The translations under genes were made by a program, and so were the position numbers. The notes beneath the pieces were generated by a model. The model made no database searches. It was given only the letters and a program-made list of their open reading frames with translations, and was not told the DNA's origin. Below are positions 59,143-64,000 of a stretch of 64,000 nucleotides of DNA, piece by piece (positions within the stretch are counted from its first letter, which is position 1; every line of letters begins with the position of its first letter). This DNA is from Neopestalotiopsis rosae (taxonomy: Eukaryota > Ascomycota > Sordariomycetes > Amphisphaeriales > Sporocadaceae). The stretch spans positions 3,038,001 through 3,102,000 of the forward strand of contig JALGAS010000008.1 of assembly GCA_023078685.1 (NCBI GenBank), given 5' to 3'.

Positions 59143-59802
59143 TCACCACCTCTTTGACTTGTGGTGGGGTATCTTCCAGTTGTTCACCTCATACCACCAC
59201 CGCCGTATCCTGGCGCCGGCCGAGCTCCCGCTGTACTGCGCGTTGCGGTTCCAAAACTGCCAGCCGCATATGGCGAGGTTATACAGGACACCTTGTGCCA
59301 GGGGCATCATGATCTAGAGCAAAAAAGTGAATCGTGTCAGTAATGCTGATTTTCCCTTTTTTTGTGTTCTCTCTTTCCTCTCTTTTTGCAATAGTGGAAA
59401 AGTCTGGAAACCCCAAAGTTCAATGGTCCCCTTTCTTACCTGATCTCGCACAGTAATCCAAGCAATCTTGCCCCAGCGGCCCTCGGCGCCCTCGATGCTG
59501 TGCAGGTAGCTCTGCTCAAAGCGCAGGTCGGGCATGGGTGGGAAGTCGTGGCGCCGGCGGTGCGGTCGGAGCACGCTGACGGGTATGTCGCTTCCTTCAT
59601 CATCCGAGTCTGCCACTACCGCAATGTCGTCGTCCTCCTCCTCATCGTCGTCTGGGCCGCGATGTCTCTTTTGGAGGGATTCCAATCGTACTGGTTCCCG
59701 GGTCGAGGCCGAGGTCGACGGGTTGGCGTCGTGGTGTGGTGATGGGTCGCGCTGGATGTGGGCTGTTTGCACCGTCTCGGCGATCTGTGTAGGGATAGAC
59801 AT
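59143..59802 (-). CDS. DUF1770 family protein
   Basis: The model is complement(join(59143..59313,59440..59802)), 177 aa. The N-terminus is acidic (DDDEEEDDDIAVVADSDDE). The conserved part runs from FPPMPDLRFEQSYLHSI through GRWGKIAWITVRDQ, across the intron to IMMPLAQGVLYNLA, and ends with ARIRRWWYEVNNWKIP. This matches the fungal DUF1770 pattern. A hydrophobic stretch in exon 2 might be membrane-associated. The function is not known to me. Confidence 0.85.
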
Positions 59803-60613
59803 TGTTTCTGGTGGTTTTGTCCTGTCTCCCGTTCCTTTTGCGTATACTGTATTACGATGCGAGTAATAAAGGGCTCTGTTGTAAAGATCTGGTGGTAATA
59901 TGCTGGACTGATTCGACCGAGGATCGGGTGTAGTTCCTGGTCCCTCTGGCGGTTTGGGGGAGTTTCTGAGCTAGCGAGGTACAAGGTCATGCATGGTATG
60001 AGCTAATGGCTTTGCGTGTCGTAGCTACATAAGCCGCGCGATTGACACAGCTGATTGGCACCTGTGGAGCTCCAAGATCCCAAAATGCATGAATAAGTAA
60101 ACTGCAATAGATGCGAATTGTTTTTGTAGTACGTATAGCTCTTGCTATGTTTATCTGGTTCAAGTGTGCAAATAGACATTTTCCATTGCCGGTACAACTT
60201 TGCTTGACTGGTTACTCCCGTCACATATGGCGCAATCAGGTCTCTATTAGTATACTTGCCAGCATACGAAATATTGCTCATTATATCTACCAACCCTACA
60301 TGTAGTAGATGAGTTGCTCGCCATTGCACGCGCTGTGATCGATCCAGGATCAAGAGAGCTTCAAGATCGTACCCTTGGAACAATAAATCAACAAGTTGTC
60401 CTATGATGGTCCCGCTCACATTCCTCTACTTCTCAGACGTGCACAGGTCTTTGGACATTATAGTATAGTCAATAAACCTTTTGGGAGAATTGGATGATAT
60501 CATAAACAAGTACCTCGATTTCTACCAACAAGACCGCATCCGTTGTTCCCGCCTTCTAAATATGATACAGGAGAGTTGACTACACAAAGGAGAAAGACGC
60601 CGTGTTTTTAAAT
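59803..60613. other. Intergenic between DUF1770 and PDA1
   Basis: Promoter of the DUF1770 gene and 3' UTR of PDA1. No gene seen. Confidence 0.5.
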
Positions 60614-62157
60614 TTAGAAGTAGTAGTTCTCCTCAGCAGTTCTGCCGCGGATGTATGGCGGCTCGCTGCCCTTGACGTAAATGTCCTCGTACAGGATCTT
60701 GGGGGTGGTGTCGGGGACGGGCATGGCCTCGGCAATGGCGACCTCCTCGTTGACGTGCTTGCGGGCCTCCTTGTCGATGGTCTTGAGCTCCTCCTCGGTG
60801 ACGACGCTCCAGTCGAGCATCTTCTGCTTGAGTCCGGCAATGGGGTCGTTTGTCGAACGCATGCGCTGGATCTCCTCACGGGTTCTGTAGGTGGTACCGG
60901 GGTCGGACATGGAGTGACCTCCGTATCTGTATGTGACGTACTCGAGAACAAGAGGACCGTTGTCGTTGGTGGTCCACTCCTTTCCGTACTTGACGGCGGC
61001 CTTGACGGCAAGGACATCCATACCGTTGACCTTGAGACCAGGAATGTACTGACCACGCTTGTAGTAGTCGGTCAGGGCGGACGAACGGTTAGCAGCGGTA
61101 CCCATACCGTACTTGTTGTCTGTCGATTCGTGTTAGCTTCCCTGCTACTTGATTCCAACTTATCGAAAGCCTGGCTTTTGGGGGGCAAACTCACTCTCGC
61201 AACCGAAAAGGGCAGGCAGCTTCCAGAGCTTGGCCATGTTGAAAGCCTCAAAGACCTGACCCTGGTTGCTGGCACCGTCACCGTACAGAATGACACTAGC
61301 CTGCTTGCGGCCAGTGTACTTGTGTGCGAAAGCCAGACCGGCACCGACGGGGACCTGGGCACCGACGATACCGTTTCCACCGTAGAAGCCCTTGCTGAAC
61401 ATGTGCATGGAACCACCCTTTCCGTAGGCGATACCCTCGCGGCGACCGAGCAGCTCACCAATGATGGAGCGGACGGTGGCACCACGCATCAGGGCGTAAC
61501 CGTGGCATCGGTAGGCGGTAATGACATCGTCCTCCTTGTCCAGGGCGTACTCGATACCGGTTGCGACGGCCTCCTGACCAGTAGACAAGTGGCAGAAACC
61601 TCTGATCTTCTTCTCCTTGTATAGCCTATCGGCGGCCATCTCCATTTGACTGCGACGTAAATCAGTTCACGACTTTTCTTTTACCAAAACATGGTATTTC
61701 TGGAGGGCGTGGAAATTGCCATACCGGGTGACAACCATGTCGCGGTACATGTTCTTGAGCTCGTTCTTGGTGGTCTCGAGGGTGTATGGCGGGGGGTCGA
61801 GCTCATATGTCTCGAAACTCTCGTCGCTCAGGTTAATGGTGAAGGGCTTGTCATCCTCCTAGATAACACGATAATCTTGTCAGCAACCTCGCTCGTCCTC
61901 AAGAAATATTGCGCATCGATATGTCGAACCCCGAGAGCACGCAAACATTATCGACTTGCTGGCATGGCGTGGTCCGGTTGACAGTCGACCAGCCAATGAG
62001 TGAATTCGCATACCTCCGGGACACCCTTCTCGAGAGAGGCCGACGCCGCATCGGTGGTGACGGTTCTGAAAGCACCAACGGTGGGAGCGCGGGCTGCGCG
62101 GGCAGCACGCAGCGAAGGGGCAGCAGCCCTCTGTACCCTCAATGCGCGAGAGAACAT
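60614..62157 (-). CDS. pda1: Pyruvate dehydrogenase E1 alpha subunit
   Basis: The model is complement(join(60614..61119,61195..61649,61725..61858,62014..62157)), 412 aa. A mitochondrial presequence rich in Arg and Ala opens exon 1 ([20 protein letters not shown]). The thiamine-diphosphate motif [20 protein letters not shown] runs to CENN, which is completed across an intron. The phosphorylation-loop segment [19 protein letters not shown] contains the regulatory serine. The enzyme decarboxylates pyruvate with the E1 beta subunit in the mitochondrial matrix. All splice phases agree. Codons are strongly C/G-ending, consistent with high expression. Confidence 0.97.
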
Positions 62158-63928
62158 GATGTGAGATTGAGGTCCGTCTTGAGCTCACTGGCGCTTGACG
62201 AAAGGGGAGGAAGAGGGGCAAACGGAAAAAAGGGAAGGGTTCAAAGAGGTTGAAATGAGAGGATTGACAAGCTTCGTGAGATATGGAGAACCTCCGACCA
62301 GCAACAAATTATTTGGCGTTGGGGATTTTCGCTGAGGATACGGAGGTACTTTGCGCTGTTTCGCTCCGAGATTTCCCTCACCAGACGTTAAATCTTATCG
62401 GGTTTAGTGCTCAACGGAGCTTCGGTGGGTCTTTTCGAGCTTGTTGGGTCGCTCTAAGAAGCTGCGATAGCATAGAGATTGAATTTTTCGCGATTTATTT
62501 TTATCTCTTGCTATTTGTTATCCATTGAAACTTCTGCATTGAGCTTCGGGTTTGTATTTACAGTCAATCCATTGTTCAAAAGACTTGCATAGGCCCTGCT
62601 TCATTCATTTGATTGCTATACTCTGAGATCTTCGTCTTCTTCTCGTTTCTTATCGCGCATGACTTCTCTCAGTTTGCCCAACTCTCAGGGGCCCTTTTCC
62701 GGGCTTCCATTTCAGAACCGGACAAGCCAAAGGCCGTTAAAGGAAGGATCCTAATTGGGCGGATCTAAACTCATCGGACCGACCTCCCAGGCCAGCCACC
62801 ATACTCCTTGAAGACTCGTGATAACAAAAAGACTCAATTGGGAGCAAACAATATCTGACTTAATAGCAGCATGCCCTGAATGAACAAACCTTTTTGTTAG
62901 ATTCTCTTCTCGAATCTATTCCATCGGCACCACGGCTATGGAAGCCTCGTGATCATCAATCACAGCACGAGTTTTTTATTATCCGGGGTTGCAACGTCTA
63001 TTCGGGTTCCGACGCAGCAACAGTAAGCCCCGGGTCTCTCAACTGGTGACGATTAGCCATGCTTGTGATTACTTCTCAGTCAGATCGGCCATTGTTCAAA
63101 AGAGTCAAGGCATCTCGAACACTTGACCCTTTTTCTTCCAATTACCATACTCTGATATGGTTGTCTCTCTCAAACCGATTGAGTTTGCAAGAACATCTCC
63201 GGAAAGAACGGGTTCCACAATCGATAGACAACTGCGAAGAAAAAAAATCAGATCGAAGAAGGTAATGTGAGGTTCGATTTGTCAAGATTATCATCTACCC
63301 AATTGTATAAAATAAACCTTGACCATCCCTCAAAAAGCATCAGAACACACTCTAGTAAGCGATCAAAAGTTCGTGATGTCGTTGGCCCTCTTGACCAGAG
63401 CAGGTCCATCATATGACCTCTCCTTGGATCCCGGATACGGAAATCCAGACACTATCAAGTTCCGAGGACCTTGATAGGTCATTTGTTTGTGCACATATCC
63501 CCATTGCCATGTGCTGTAACACATGACTTATTTTCTCTCTTCCCCTGGACCAAGATCCCATGCACCAAACATTGGTAAGTCGTAAATCAGTTCTCCGTGA
63601 TGCTGCCTCATCCATCATGCCCGTAACCAGCAAAGAACCCCAATTGAGTGTAAAGAAATCGCCGACTCCGATTTGCCGATGAAGTCCCTTGTCGTAAATG
63701 AATCACGGGCTGGCGCTGAAAGTTTTCCGTTTAAAGAATATAACAAAAAGAAAATAATAATAATAATAATAATAAATGAAATGGAATCCAAAAAGGTCAT
63801 GGGTGGAGTCATTATGTATATCTCCAGTATCATGGACTCAAGATCTTTTGGCATCAATCACAAGTCAGTGTGTGTAACTCGAACTTCCGGGCATTTTGCC
63901 TTCCGAGGACTCAAAGCCAGACTTGCAG
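62158..63928. other. Intergenic region, PDA1 promoter side
   Basis: No gene recognised. A trinucleotide run lies at 63754-63775. Confidence 0.5.
63754..63775. repeat. (AAT)n microsatellite
   Basis: About seven AAT/ATA units in a row. Confidence 0.8.
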
Positions 63929-64000
63929 CTACTTCTTCTGCTTTTTGCGCTTGGTGATTGCCGAACCACTGGCGTTGTCATCATCGTCGTCCTCCTCGTC
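63929..64000 (-). CDS. 3' end of a gene running off the right edge
   Basis: The last 23 codons plus TAG on the minus strand: an acidic run DEEDDDDD, then NASGSAITKRKKQKK. The acidic and then Lys/Arg-rich end is typical of nuclear or nucleolar proteins. The family cannot be told. Confidence 0.6.
   Translation of the reverse strand, partial: DEEDDDDDNASGSAITKRKKQKK

Noticed and set aside
60602..61624. 340-codon plus-strand frame opposite PDA1
   Set aside because: A shadow of the strongly biased PDA1 coding strand; the minus-strand protein is unmistakable.
1..64000. Secondary-metabolite cluster around the P450
   Set aside because: No PKS, NRPS, terpene synthase, transporter or pathway regulator is present near it.

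Overview
The window is nuclear DNA of a filamentous ascomycete (Pezizomycotina, probably Sordariomycetes; the class is inference). Genes lie on both strands without operons. They carry short spliceosomal introns (about 50-95 nt, GTAAGT/GTATGT donors, CTAAC-like branch points). The core set is typically fungal: cullin-4, eRF1, Dcr2 phosphatase, prephenate dehydratase, pyruvate dehydrogenase E1 alpha, a DUF1770 protein and a WHIM-type chromatin protein. I found no tRNA, rRNA or CRISPR array. Exon borders were worked out by hand from reading phase and splice signals.

Layout. 1-7.3 kb: a secreted cyanovirin-N-like (CVNH) lectin and a convergent cytochrome P450, then about 3 kb of non-coding DNA. 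7.3-22.8 kb is an accessory block: three paralogous genes of unknown function that share an intron position and a two-part promoter module; two adjacent minus-strand STAND/NACHT-like proteins without a P-loop, one apparently decaying; and a large AAA+ ATPase with an intact P-loop. 22.8-27.2 kb is mostly non-coding. 27.2-35 kb: a flavin reductase of the P450-reductase type without an FMN domain, a nitroreductase with a possible mitochondrial presequence, and DCR2. 37.6-41.5 kb: a DUF2235 hydrolase fused to a P-loop GTPase, interrupted by a 449-bp Mutator-like MITE with a 10-bp target duplication. 41.6-48.6 kb: a small RS-rich gene with an N-terminal myristoylation motif, cullin-4, a DUF6594-like membrane protein and a hydrophilin-like protein. 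50-64 kb: PHA2, eRF1, the WHIM protein, DUF1770, PDA1, and the 3' end of a gene running off the right edge.

Most notable signals. (1) eRF1 has a leaky-type UGA-C stop followed by 79 in-frame sense codons, and a candidate 3'-UTR intron just after the second stop. This is the arrangement expected for autoregulation by readthrough plus nonsense-mediated decay. (2) A palindrome GTTGC-N5-GCAAC with a second conserved box about 28-36 bp away occurs upstream of all three paralogs. (3) The MITE splits the hydrolase just after its nucleophile elbow. (4) Two neighbouring STAND-like proteins have lost Walker A while keeping a Walker B-like strand.
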